In this document: one piece after another, positions 24,311 to 32,752 of the stretch
How positions within the stretch are numbered: the first letter of the stretch is position 1
How the letters are laid out: every line of letters starts with the position of its first letter
DNA from: Desulfarculaceae bacterium
GTDB lineage: Bacteria; Desulfobacterota; Desulfarculia; Desulfarculales; Desulfarculaceae
Direction of reading: 5' to 3'
Length of the DNA: 64,000 bases
Assembly: GCA_021737145.1 (NCBI GenBank)
Contig: JAIPEN010000008.1
Span: forward strand, 1 to 64,000
The notes under the pieces: generated by a model
What the model saw: only the letters and a program-made list of their open reading frames with translations
Database searches by the model: none
What the model was told of the DNA's origin: nothing
Made by a program: the position numbers and the translations under genes

Positions 24311-24550
24311 GGGAAAGAGCCGCCCGTCCGGTCCCCCAACACGGGCCGGGTGGGCCATCCCCCCAAAAAAACTGTACTTGGCCAGGTGCTGGTGTTATGG
24401 TCCGGGCCAACCGATCTGCCCCAATCCCGCAGGCCGCCCCATGCCGCGTCCCATCCGGACGCGGTCTTCTTTGGGCCGGCGGGAAAGTAGAAAGAACCGG
24501 CCTCGGCCGCCCCAGGCCCCCTGGCGGCCGATGAACCCTGGTGTACGGCC

Positions 24551-27500
24551 ATGCGCTTTTCAAACCAAAACTCGCCGCCTTCCCGCCTTTGGCTGTTGGC
24601 CCTGGCCGCGTGCCTGCTGCTGTTATGCGCCCCGGCCCCGGCTCCGGCCGCGGACGCGGTAAACCCGGCCGGCAGCACCATCAGCGGCAACTGGGACGGC
24701 ACCCCGGACAACGACAATTACGACAACCAGGGCACGGTCAACGGCGACGTGGACATGACCCAGGGCGGGCACGACCTGCTCACCAACTCGGGGGTGGTGA
24801 GCGGCGGTGTGATCATGAGCGCCGATGGCTACAACACGGTCAGCAACACCGGCTCGGTGTACGCCGGCTACATCCGCGGCAGCGAAAACACCGGGGCGGG
24901 CGACGCCGGCGGCAACAACTCCATCGAAAACCGGGGCGCGATCTACGGGGCCATCGCGGGCTCCTACAACACCGGCGCGGGCAGCAGCGGCGGCAACAAC
25001 AGCATAACCAACTCCGGCTATGTGGACTCCGGAATCGACGGCACCTGGAACAGCGCGGCCGGGGCCAGCGGCGGCGGCAACGAGATCAACAACAGCGGCA
25101 TGGTGAACGACGCCATCGAGGGCACCTACAACTCCGGGGCCGGGGCCAGCGGCGGGGGCAACACCATCGTCAACTCCGGCACCGTGGCCGCCTGGATAGA
25201 CGGCACCTGGAACGACGCGGCCGGGGCCAGCGGCGGGGAAAACACCATCATCAACACCATCGACGGCTACGTGGGGGTGGAGATGGTGGGCAGCAAGAAC
25301 GACGGCGCCAACACCACCGGGGGTTCCAACCACCTCGAGAACCGGGGGTCGGTATTCGGGGGGCTCTACGGCTCGGACAACGAGGGGTCTGGCAGCCAGG
25401 GCGGGAGCAACACGGTCATCAACTCGGGCATAGCCCTGGGCATAATCGCGGGCTCCTACAACGGCTGGGATTACACCAGCGGCAGCGGCAACCAGGTGAT
25501 CAACAGCGGCGCGGTCTTTTTCCCGGTGCTGGGCAGCTACAACATCGGCGACAACTCCAGCGGCGGCTCCAACCGGGTGAGCAACTCCGGGGAGATCTGG
25601 CTGAACCTCTACGGCAGCCTGAACGAGGGCGCGGCCTCCAGCGGGGGAGGCAACACCGTGACCAACAGCAGCGCGGTGCAGGGCTACGTGGTGGGCTCGG
25701 AAAACCGGGGCTCCGGGAGCAGCGGCGGAACCAACACCATCACCAACTCCGGCAGGGTGGACGGCAACATACACGGCAGCAAAAACCACGGCGCAAACTC
25801 CAGCGGCGGGTCCAACACCATCGTCAACTCCGGCGCCGTGGGCCTGGACCTCAGGGGCTCCACCAACTCGGGAAGCGGCTCCAGCAGCACAGGCAACAGC
25901 ATCACCAACTCCGGCACGGTGGGCCGCGACATATACGGCTCCTACAACTCCGGCGCGGGCAGCAGCGGCGGCGGCGACACCATCACCAACAGCGGCACGG
26001 TGGGCGGCAGCATATACGGCGCGGACGGCGACGACCGGGTCAACCTGAAGGGCGGCTCCTCGCTGGGCGGGGTGGCCGACGGCGGGACCGGCAACGACAT
26101 CCTGGGCCTGGCCGACATGGGCACCGTGGACGGCAGCCTGTGGGGCGGCACCTACATCAACTTTGAAAACCTGCACCTTTACGGCGGGACCACCACCCTC
26201 ACCGGAAGCTGGAACGTCAGCCAGGGCGTGGTGGTGGAGGCCGGGGGCGAGGCCAAGATCAGCGGCGAGCTGAGCGCCGCCACGGTGATCAACCGGGGCG
26301 TCCTCTCCGGCACCGGCAGGCTTAGCGCCCAGGTGACCAACCACGGGACCATCTCCCCGGGCAACAGCATCGGCACCCTGAGCATCAGCGGAGACTTCAC
26401 CAACAGCTCCAGCGGGGTGCTGGAGGTGGAGCTGGCCCGGGGAAAGAGCGACCTGCTGGCCATCAGCGGCACGGCCACCTTGAACGGCGGCACGGTGCGC
26501 GCCTCCCTGGCCCGGGCGGTCTACCTGGGCAACGAGACCTGGAAGGTGCTGAGCGCGGGCAACATCGTGGGGGCCTGCGACACCCTGGTGTTCACCACCA
26601 GCTCGGCCACCCTTTCCCTGAGCCTGGACACCGGGGCCCAGGCCCTAGCCCTGGCCCTGGCCCGCAAATCCTACGCCGACTTTGGCCAAGATTCGGCCGC
26701 CCGGGCCATGGGCAGGGCCCTGGACGGGCTGGTGCCCCAGGTCGTGGGCCGCACCGACGGCCTGGCCAGTCTGATCATAGCCATGGACTTCACCTACAGC
26801 GCGACCCAGATCAGCGACCTGCTGAACCGGCTGGTGCCCCGGATGTACACCGCCTATTCCTGGGCCTCCCTGCAAAGCACCCAGGCCTTCAGCCAGGCCA
26901 TCGGGCAGGAGCTGGACCAGGAGCGGGGCCCGCGCCCGGAGCCCGCGCCACGGCCGGACAAGGAGCAGGAGCGGGACATCAAGTTTTGGATGCGCCTGCT
27001 CGACGCCAAGGCCAGCCGCGAGGGCGGCTCCTCGGCCATGGGCTACGGCCAGGACCTGAGCGGCGTAGTGCTGGGGGGGCGGGGCCGCCCGGCCACCTGG
27101 CTGGACCTGGGCGGGGCCCTGGGCTTCACCCGGGGAGACCTGAGCTGGGACGCGCCGGCCAGCTGGGGCCGCATGGACAACCTGCACGCCGGGCTCTACG
27201 GCCGCGCCTCGCAAGGGGCCTGGCATGTCCGGGGCGATGTGGCGCTCACCTATCATGACGCCGAGGCCCACCGCCCCCTGGCCCTGTCGGGCAACGGGGC
27301 CACGGCCCAGGCCGACTTCTCCGGGCTGGGCTGGCTGGCCGGCCTGCGCGCGGGCTACGACTTCCGCCCCGGCGTCTGGCGTCTGGGGCCCGTGGCCGGG
27401 CTGCGCTACACCCGGGCCCAGCTGGACGGCTTCAACGAGTCGGGAAGCGATGAGCTGGGCATGGCCGTGGGCGGCCAGAGCGCCGACTCGCTGCAAAGCA

Positions 27501-27805
27501 GCCTGGGCCTGGAGGCCACGGCCGCCTGGGAGCTGGGCGGGGTGGGCCTGCGCCCCAGGGCCTCGGCCGCCTGGTGGCACGAGTTCATCACCGATCCCTA
27601 CACCACCGAGGCCAGCTTCCTGGGCTACGCCTCGGACCCCTTCACCATGGACGGCCTGGGCCCGCCGGCCGACTACCTGGCCCTGAGCGCCGGGTTGGAG
27701 GCCCAAATCACCGGCCGCCTACAGGCCGGCCTGGAGCTCTCCCTGGCCCTGGGCGACGATTACTACGCCCAGGCGGTGAATCTGGGCCTGCGCTTTTCCT
27801 TCTAG
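24551..27805 (+). CDS. Autotransporter (type V secretion) with 27-residue repeats
   Basis: The 1084-residue protein has a signal peptide (hydrophobic LWLLALAACLLLL, cleavage near APAADA), a passenger domain with about fifteen repeats of ~27 residues (about residues 95-490), an RTX-like DGDDRVNL transition, a beta-helix junction (GRLSAQVTNHGTISPGNSIG) and a C-terminal beta-barrel of about 280 residues ending in LGLRFSF with the terminal aromatic residue. The barrel inserts in the outer membrane and exports the passenger, which probably folds as a regular beta-solenoid with exposed Asn, Ser and Gly. Between them lies an Arg/Pro/Glu-rich linker (ERGPRPEPAPRPDKEQERD). Its role, probably adhesion, is inferred from the class. 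No strong ribosome binding site precedes the ATG. Confidence 0.9.
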   Translation: MRFSNQNSPPSRLWLLALAACLLLLCAPAPAPAADAVNPAGSTISGNWDGTPDNDNYDNQGTVNGDVDMTQGGHDLLTNSGVVSGGVIMSADGYNTVSNTGSVYAGYIRGSENTGAGDAGGNNSIENRGAIYGAIAGSYNTGAGSSGGNNSITNSGYVDSGIDGTWNSAAGASGGGNEINNSGMVNDAIEGTYNSGAGASGGGNTIVNSGTVAAWIDGTWNDAAGASGGENTIINTIDGYVGVEMVGSKNDGANTTGGSNHLENRGSVFGGLYGSDNEGSGSQGGSNTVINSGIALGIIAGSYNGWDYTSGSGNQVINSGAVFFPVLGSYNIGDNSSGGSNRVSNSGEIWLNLYGSLNEGAASSGGGNTVTNSSAVQGYVVGSENRGSGSSGGTNTITNSGRVDGNIHGSKNHGANSSGGSNTIVNSGAVGLDLRGSTNSGSGSSSTGNSITNSGTVGRDIYGSYNSGAGSSGGGDTITNSGTVGGSIYGADGDDRVNLKGGSSLGGVADGGTGNDILGLADMGTVDGSLWGGTYINFENLHLYGGTTTLTGSWNVSQGVVVEAGGEAKISGELSAATVINRGVLSGTGRLSAQVTNHGTISPGNSIGTLSISGDFTNSSSGVLEVELARGKSDLLAISGTATLNGGTVRASLARAVYLGNETWKVLSAGNIVGACDTLVFTTSSATLSLSLDTGAQALALALARKSYADFGQDSAARAMGRALDGLVPQVVGRTDGLASLIIAMDFTYSATQISDLLNRLVPRMYTAYSWASLQSTQAFSQAIGQELDQERGPRPEPAPRPDKEQERDIKFWMRLLDAKASREGGSSAMGYGQDLSGVVLGGRGRPATWLDLGGALGFTRGDLSWDAPASWGRMDNLHAGLYGRASQGAWHVRGDVALTYHDAEAHRPLALSGNGATAQADFSGLGWLAGLRAGYDFRPGVWRLGPVAGLRYTRAQLDGFNESGSDELGMAVGGQSADSLQSSLGLEATAAWELGGVGLRPRASAAWWHEFITDPYTTEASFLGYASDPFTMDGLGPPADYLALSAGLEAQITGRLQAGLELSLALGDDYYAQAVNLGLRFSF
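24833..26020 (+). repeat. Tandem ~81-bp coding repeats in autotransporter passenger
   Basis: About fifteen consecutive units of ~81 bp encode the degenerate pattern NTITNSGxVxxxIxGSxN followed by xGAxSSGGx. The units differ in sequence, so the array is old or diversified. Its regular length suggests one solenoid coil or two per unit. Confidence 0.85.
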
Positions 27806-27929
27806 CCCCGCGCGAGTGGCGCTTGCGGACCCGGCGGCAGCTGTCGTAAAAAGAAACGATCCGCCATCAATGCCGGCGGCCATGACATCCATGAGCCTAA
27901 ACACCAACCCTGGGGAGGGAACCACATCC

Positions 27930-28802
27930 ATGCCGGAAGAAAAAATCGTAGTCACCGTTTGCGTCACCGGAGCCTTTGGCGACGCGGGCACCCCCCATAT
28001 TCCCATCACCCCCGAGCAGATCGCCCAGAGCGCCATCGAGGCCGGCCAGGCCGGCGCGTCGGTGGCCCACATCCACGTGCGCAATCCCGAGGACGGCGTC
28101 GCGTGCATGGACTTCGAGCTGTACCAGGAGGTGGTGGAGCGCATCCGGGCCGGCTCGGATCTGATCATCAACCTGACCACCGGGGCCGGGGCCCGCATCA
28201 TCCCCACCGACACCGAACCGGTTGAGCTGGGCCAGGGCTCCACCCTTTCCACGCCCCAGCGGCGGGCCGAGCATGTGCTCAAGCTCAAGCCCGAGCTCTG
28301 TTCCCTGGACGTGGGCACCATGGACTTCGGCCCCCACATCTTCGCGGCCTACGGCCCTCACATCGAGGCCATGGCCGAGATGATCCGGGACGCGGGCATC
28401 GTCCCGGAGGTGGAGGTGTTCACCCTGGGGCACATCGAGATCGCCAAGCGGCTTATCAAGATGGGCCTGATCAAGAACCCGCCCCTGATCCAGCTGTGCA
28501 TGGGCATCCCCTGGGGCATCCCGGCCAACACCACCAACCTGCTGGCCATGATCCAGGCCCTGCCTGCGGACGCCCTCTGGACCGCCTTCGCCATCTCCAA
28601 GGACAGCTTCCCCCTGGTGGCCCAGTCGGCCATCCTGGGCGGCAACGTGAGGGTGGGCATGGAGGACAACCTCTATCTGGAGAAAGGGGTGCGGGCCACC
28701 AGCAACGCCCAGTTGGTGGAAAAGGCGGTGAACCTCGTCCGCATCCTGGGCAAGGAGCCCGCCACCCCGGACGAGGCCCGGGAGCTGTTGAAGCTCAAAT
28801 AG
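27930..28802 (+). CDS. BKACE family beta-keto acid cleavage enzyme (DUF849)
   Basis: The 290-residue TIM-barrel protein matches the BKACE family (3-keto-5-aminohexanoate cleavage enzyme and relatives), which split beta-keto acids with acetyl-CoA. Visible are the zinc ligands in VAHIHVRNPEDG (H47, H49), LITGAG-type LTTGAGA, the CSLDVGTMDFG segment, and GNVRVGMEDNLYLEKGV, where the conserved Glu binds zinc. I start at ATG 27930 because GGGGAGGG lies upstream and the family begins at EEKIVVTV; a longer frame into the upstream gap is not conserved-looking. The gene stands alone, so the substrate cannot be guessed. Confidence 0.9.
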   Translation: MPEEKIVVTVCVTGAFGDAGTPHIPITPEQIAQSAIEAGQAGASVAHIHVRNPEDGVACMDFELYQEVVERIRAGSDLIINLTTGAGARIIPTDTEPVELGQGSTLSTPQRRAEHVLKLKPELCSLDVGTMDFGPHIFAAYGPHIEAMAEMIRDAGIVPEVEVFTLGHIEIAKRLIKMGLIKNPPLIQLCMGIPWGIPANTTNLLAMIQALPADALWTAFAISKDSFPLVAQSAILGGNVRVGMEDNLYLEKGVRATSNAQLVEKAVNLVRILGKEPATPDEARELLKLK

Positions 28803-28992
28803 CGGCGCGGCGTTGATGGCCGCTGGAAATAATCAAGTGGGAGCTGGAGACGATCCGGCTCCCGCTTGTCTCTTGGGGGCCGGGTAGCGAGCTCAGTCAT
28901 AATAGTTATCAATTCCAGGGGCCGGAAGGCATAATTGGGAATAGGCCGCGAGCGGCCGGAGCAAGCCCCCTCAAATCACGGGACAGGAGCTT

Positions 28993-30405
28993 ATGAGCGG
29001 ACCGAAGTGCGACATCGGAGTGATCGGCCTGGGCAACATGGGCCGCAACCTGGCGCTGAACCTGGCGGACAAGGGCTTCAAGGTGGCGGTGTACAACCGC
29101 AGCCCGGACAAGACCGAGCAGTTCATGAGCCGGGAGGCGGGGGAGCGCGACATCAGCCCCGCCCGCGGCCCGGAGGAGCTGGCGGAGCTCTTGGCCCGGC
29201 CCCGGGCGGCGCTGCTCATGGTGTCGGCCGGCAAGGCGGTGGACGCGGTAATTGAAGACCTGGCCCCGCTCCTGGACCAGGACGACCTGATCATCGACGG
29301 GGGCAACTCCCACTTCAGCGACACCGAGCGCCGCGCGGGCGAGCTGGAAAAGCTGGGGCTGAACTTTCTGGGCATGGGCATCTCCGGGGGCGAGGAGGGG
29401 GCTCGCTTGGGCCCCAGCCTTATGCCCGGCGGCCAGCGGGCGGCCTATGAGCGGGTGGCCCCCCTGCTGGCCAAGGCCGCGGCCCAGGTGGATGGCGAGC
29501 CCTGCGTGGCCTATCTGGGCCGGGGCTCGGCCGGGCACTACGTGAAGATGGTGCACAACGGCATCGAGTACGCCTTCATGCAGCTAATCGCCGAGAGCTA
29601 CGACCTGCTGCACCGGGGCCTGGGCCTGGAGCCACCGGAGCTCAACGCCCTGTACCACGAATGGAACCAGGGCGAGCTGGGCGGCTATCTCATGGAGATC
29701 ACCGCCGAGATCTTCAAGGTCAAGGACCCGGACACGGGCGCCTATCTGGTGGACATGATCCGGGACCGGGCCAAGCAAAAGGGCACCGGCAAGTGGACCA
29801 CCGACGACGCCCTGGAGCTCCAGTCGCCCACCCCGGCCATCGACAGCGCGGTGATGATGCGCAACCTCTCCACCCAGGGCGGCCTGCGCTCCGGGCTGCA
29901 CCAGGCCCTGGGCTCGGCCACGGCCCTGGACCTGGCCCCCGCCGTCTTCGCGCCCCTGCTCAAGGACGCCCTCTACGCCGGGCTGATCCTGGCCTTCAGC
30001 CAAGGCCTGTCGCTTTTGGCCCGGGCCTCGGAGCATTACGGCTACGGCCTGGACCTGGAGCAGGTCTGCCGCATCTGGCGGGGCGGCTGCATCATCCGGG
30101 CCCGCCTGCTGGAGCGGCTGCGCCGGGCCTACGGCGACCGGCCCGGCCTGGAGTCCCTGCTGCTGGACCCGGAGCTCGGTCCCGAGGTGATGGCCCGCGC
30201 CCAGGGCCTCAGGGCCGTGGTGGCCGCCGCCGCCGCCGCCGGCCTGCCCGCGCCCGGGCTCATGGCCTCGCTGGGCTATCTGGACGCCATGCGCTCCGGC
30301 CGCCTGCCCTTCAATCTGGTGCAGGCCCAGCGTGATTTTTTCGGGGGCCACACCTTCGAGCGGGTGGACCGGGACGGGGTGTTCCATCACCTGTGGCAGG
30401 AGTGA
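28993..30405 (+). CDS. gnd: 6-phosphogluconate dehydrogenase, decarboxylating
   Basis: The 470-residue protein is of full family length. It has an N-terminal Rossmann fold with GLGNMGRNLALNLADKG and VAVYNRSPDK (the NRS pattern favours NADP), IIDGGNSHFSD, the active-site region GMGISGGEEGA, and GHYVKMVHNGIEY. It oxidatively decarboxylates 6-phosphogluconate to ribulose 5-phosphate, making NADPH and pentose precursors. It is monocistronic, preceded by ACAGGAG. A run of alanine codons near residue 415 is unusual but lies in a helical region. Confidence 0.95.
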   Translation: MSGPKCDIGVIGLGNMGRNLALNLADKGFKVAVYNRSPDKTEQFMSREAGERDISPARGPEELAELLARPRAALLMVSAGKAVDAVIEDLAPLLDQDDLIIDGGNSHFSDTERRAGELEKLGLNFLGMGISGGEEGARLGPSLMPGGQRAAYERVAPLLAKAAAQVDGEPCVAYLGRGSAGHYVKMVHNGIEYAFMQLIAESYDLLHRGLGLEPPELNALYHEWNQGELGGYLMEITAEIFKVKDPDTGAYLVDMIRDRAKQKGTGKWTTDDALELQSPTPAIDSAVMMRNLSTQGGLRSGLHQALGSATALDLAPAVFAPLLKDALYAGLILAFSQGLSLLARASEHYGYGLDLEQVCRIWRGGCIIRARLLERLRRAYGDRPGLESLLLDPELGPEVMARAQGLRAVVAAAAAAGLPAPGLMASLGYLDAMRSGRLPFNLVQAQRDFFGGHTFERVDRDGVFHHLWQE

Positions 30406-30515
30406 GCCGGGGTGGGCCGCGTTTTTTCCTTAGCCGCGCCCCTGGGGCCTGTTATAAGATTTCTGCGGGCAATGCCGGATTGCATCAAGACGCCACCGAT
30501 TTAGGGAGGGGCTTC

Positions 30516-31538
30516 ATGAAGGTTTCGCGCTGGATTATTTTGGCCGTGCTGCTGGCCGCCATGGCGGCCGCCGCCTGCGAGGGCTCGGTTTCGCTGACCA
30601 CCGCCAGCCTGAGCGAGCTGAAGATGGCCACCGCGGTGGACCCCGTGACCAAGGCCCCCACCCAGGTGGTGAGCCAGGTGCCGCCCGGCACCGGGGCGCT
30701 CTATGCCACGGCCAAGGTTTCGGCCGCCCCTCCGGGCACCAAGATCAAGGCGGTGTTCTTCTATCTGGAGGGCCAGCGCCGCCAGATCGCCGAGGACCAG
30801 ATCACCCTCAAGGAAGGGGCCTACGTGAGCTTCCAGCTCTCGCCCCCGGCCAGCGGCTGGCCCCTGGGCCAGTATGAGGTGGTGTTCTATCTGAACGACA
30901 AGGAAGAAAAGAAGCTGAGCTTCAGCGTGGCCGGAGACAAGGCCGCCGCCGCGCCCGCTCCGGCCCCGGCTCCGGCCCCCGCGCCAGCCCCCACCCCCGC
31001 GCCAGCGCCCACCCCCACGCCAGCCCCGGCGCCGGCCGCTCCGGCTCCGGGCGGGGCCGCTCCGGCCGTGGCCCCGGGCTACAAGATGCTCAACGAGCCC
31101 AACTTCGGGTTTGCCTTGCAGGTGCCCAAGGACTGGTCCTACCGCCTGACCAAGAGCAAGGACTACCTGATCAGCGGGCCCGAGGGCACTCCGGCCGGCG
31201 AGGTGTCGCTGATCATCCAGATAATCGCCAAGAGCCAGGGCGGGGCCACCCTCATGGGACAGATGAAGCGCCTGCTGGCCCAAATCTCCCAGGTGCCCCA
31301 GGGCAAGATCCTCAAAAAGAGCGAGGTGACCATGGCCGGGCAGCGGGCCCCCTTCTTCCTGGCCTCCTACGAGGCGCGGGACACCCGGGGCAAGGCGGTG
31401 GAGTACGGCCACGCCCAGGTGGGGGTGGAGAAGGGCAACCACCTGTTCCTGGTCAGCTACAGCGCGCCCACCGCGGTGTACCAGGCCAACCTGAGCGTGT
31501 TCCAGCGGGTGGTGGACTCCTGGCGCTTCACCAAGTAA
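30516..31538 (+). CDS. Lipoprotein with Pro/Ala linker and PsbP-like domain
   Basis: The 340-residue exported protein has a lipoprotein signal peptide with a cysteine at the end of MAAAAC (about residue 20). It has an N-terminal domain of ~130 residues, a Pro/Ala/Thr-rich linker of about 45 residues (PAPAPAPAPTPAPAP type) and a C-terminal domain of about 150 residues (NFGFALQVPKDWSYRL ... VVDSWRF) that resembles PsbP/DUF1795-type domains. The N-terminal part of the large protein encoded at 32749-36279 has a similar domain. The ATG 30516 has GGGAGGGG upstream. The role is unknown; the anchor suggests the periplasmic side of a membrane. Confidence 0.75.
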   Translation: MKVSRWIILAVLLAAMAAAACEGSVSLTTASLSELKMATAVDPVTKAPTQVVSQVPPGTGALYATAKVSAAPPGTKIKAVFFYLEGQRRQIAEDQITLKEGAYVSFQLSPPASGWPLGQYEVVFYLNDKEEKKLSFSVAGDKAAAAPAPAPAPAPAPAPTPAPAPTPTPAPAPAAPAPGGAAPAVAPGYKMLNEPNFGFALQVPKDWSYRLTKSKDYLISGPEGTPAGEVSLIIQIIAKSQGGATLMGQMKRLLAQISQVPQGKILKKSEVTMAGQRAPFFLASYEARDTRGKAVEYGHAQVGVEKGNHLFLVSYSAPTAVYQANLSVFQRVVDSWRFTK

Positions 31539-31544
31539 GGGGCG

Positions 31545-31970
31545 CTAATTGCCGTATTGCTCCTTGACCGGAGGCGGCACGCCGTCGGGCTTGCCCCATT
31601 GCTCCTTGGGCAGGGGGGGCGGCTCGCTGGCGCCCTTGGACCGGGGCGGCGGCTGGTTGGGGTCGCTGCCCAGATAGCGGGTGGCCACCCAGCCCCGCAC
31701 GTCCCCGGCGGCGGTCTCCACCTTGGACCATCCCCTGCGGTCGCCGGTGCTCAGCACGATGTCGCCGTGGTTGAGCACCGTGAGGATGGTGCAATCGGTG
31801 CGGGGGCACTGGCGCAGGTTCAGGCGGCTGGGCAGCACGTAGAGCTTGCTGCCATCCTTGAAGGCCGCGCTGACCTCCGGGGGCACGGTCTTGCTCACCT
31901 CGGCGCAGGCGGCCAGGCTCAACAGCAGGGCCCCCATCGCCAAAACAGCCCACAAACGCGTTTGGTTCAT
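31545..31970 (-). CDS. SH3-domain lipoprotein
   Basis: The 141-residue protein has a lipoprotein signal peptide (LLLSLAACAEV) and a bacterial SH3 domain: LYVLPSRLNLRQCPRTDC, then VLNHGDIVLSTGDRRGWSKV and WVATRYLG. Such domains often bind peptidoglycan or other periplasmic proteins. I chose the ATG five codons into the longest frame because GAGGG lies 9 nt before it. It is the last gene of a minus-strand set with the TPR protein and the 1176-residue exported protein, and converges with the neighbouring lipoprotein gene 6 bp away. Confidence 0.75.
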   Translation of the reverse strand: MNQTRLWAVLAMGALLLSLAACAEVSKTVPPEVSAAFKDGSKLYVLPSRLNLRQCPRTDCTILTVLNHGDIVLSTGDRRGWSKVETAAGDVRGWVATRYLGSDPNQPPPRSKGASEPPPLPKEQWGKPDGVPPPVKEQYGN

Positions 31971-31981
31971 CACGGCATCCC

Positions 31982-32752
31982 TCACTTGGCTGATTTGGCC
32001 CGGCTCTCCAGCCAGGCGGCGCGTTTGTTAACCGAGGCCGCGTCGGACGCGTCCGGGGCCAGCTTGGCGTAGCGGCGATAGGCCTTGGCGGCCATGGCCT
32101 TTTCCCCCGCCTTTTCCAGCAGCACCCCCAGGTTCTTGTAGGGCACCGCGTAGCTCCGGTCGGCCTCGATGGCCTTTTTGTAGGCCCCCATGGCCTGGTC
32201 CAGCTTGCCCTGCCGGCGCAGGGTGATCCCCAGGTTGTTCCAGGCCACCGCGTTGGTGGGGTCGCTCTGCACCGCCTTCCAAAAGGCGTCCTGGGCCTGG
32301 GTCAGTTTGCCCTGCTTGGCCAGGGCCACCCCTTGGTCCAAAAGCTTCTGGGCCGCGGCCCCGTTCTTTTTGGGTTGGGGCGTGGGCAGGGCCAGGGAGT
32401 TCCGGTCTTGCTCGGGGGCTTTGTTCTGGCTTTGCTTGCCCGGCAGGGCGAAGGGGCTCTTGCTGCCGCCGGCCTGCTCCTGGGAGGCGCCCGCCTTGCC
32501 GGGCAGGGCAAAGGGAGACTTGGCCTGGGGGGCCGCCGGGGCGGACCCGGCTTGGCCCTGCGGCAGGGCAAAGGGCGAGGCCTCCTGCTTGGCCGGAGCC
32601 TGCGGCTCGGCCTTGTCGGCGGACGGCTGGTCCTGCTGGGCGGCGGGCGCGCCGGGCGGGGCGCCCATGGGCCCGAACTGGGCCAGGGCCGGGGAGGCGA
32701 TCAGGGCCAGGGCCGCCGCGGCCAGGGCTGTAAGTACGACGAGGTTTCTCAT
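31982..32752 (-). CDS. Exported TPR protein with Pro/Gln-rich repeat region
   Basis: The 256-residue protein has a signal peptide (LVVLTALAAAALALIASPALAQ), a low-complexity region with several copies of SPFALPxG or KSPFALPGK (about residues 55-130), and two to three tetratricopeptide repeats in the C-terminal half (NAVAWNNLGITLRRQGKLDQA; YAVPYKNLGVLLEKAG). TPRs bind other proteins. The ATG overlaps the stop of the large upstream gene by 4 nt, so the pair is translationally coupled and probably forms one complex. No catalytic motif is visible. Confidence 0.75.
   Translation of the reverse strand: MRNLVVLTALAAAALALIASPALAQFGPMGAPPGAPAAQQDQPSADKAEPQAPAKQEASPFALPQGQAGSAPAAPQAKSPFALPGKAGASQEQAGGSKSPFALPGKQSQNKAPEQDRNSLALPTPQPKKNGAAAQKLLDQGVALAKQGKLTQAQDAFWKAVQSDPTNAVAWNNLGITLRRQGKLDQAMGAYKKAIEADRSYAVPYKNLGVLLEKAGEKAMAAKAYRRYAKLAPDASDAASVNKRAAWLESRAKSAK

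Noticed and set aside
24833-26020. CRISPR array
   Set aside because: The ~81-bp repeats are in frame, degenerate, contiguous and code for the autotransporter passenger; there are no unique spacers.
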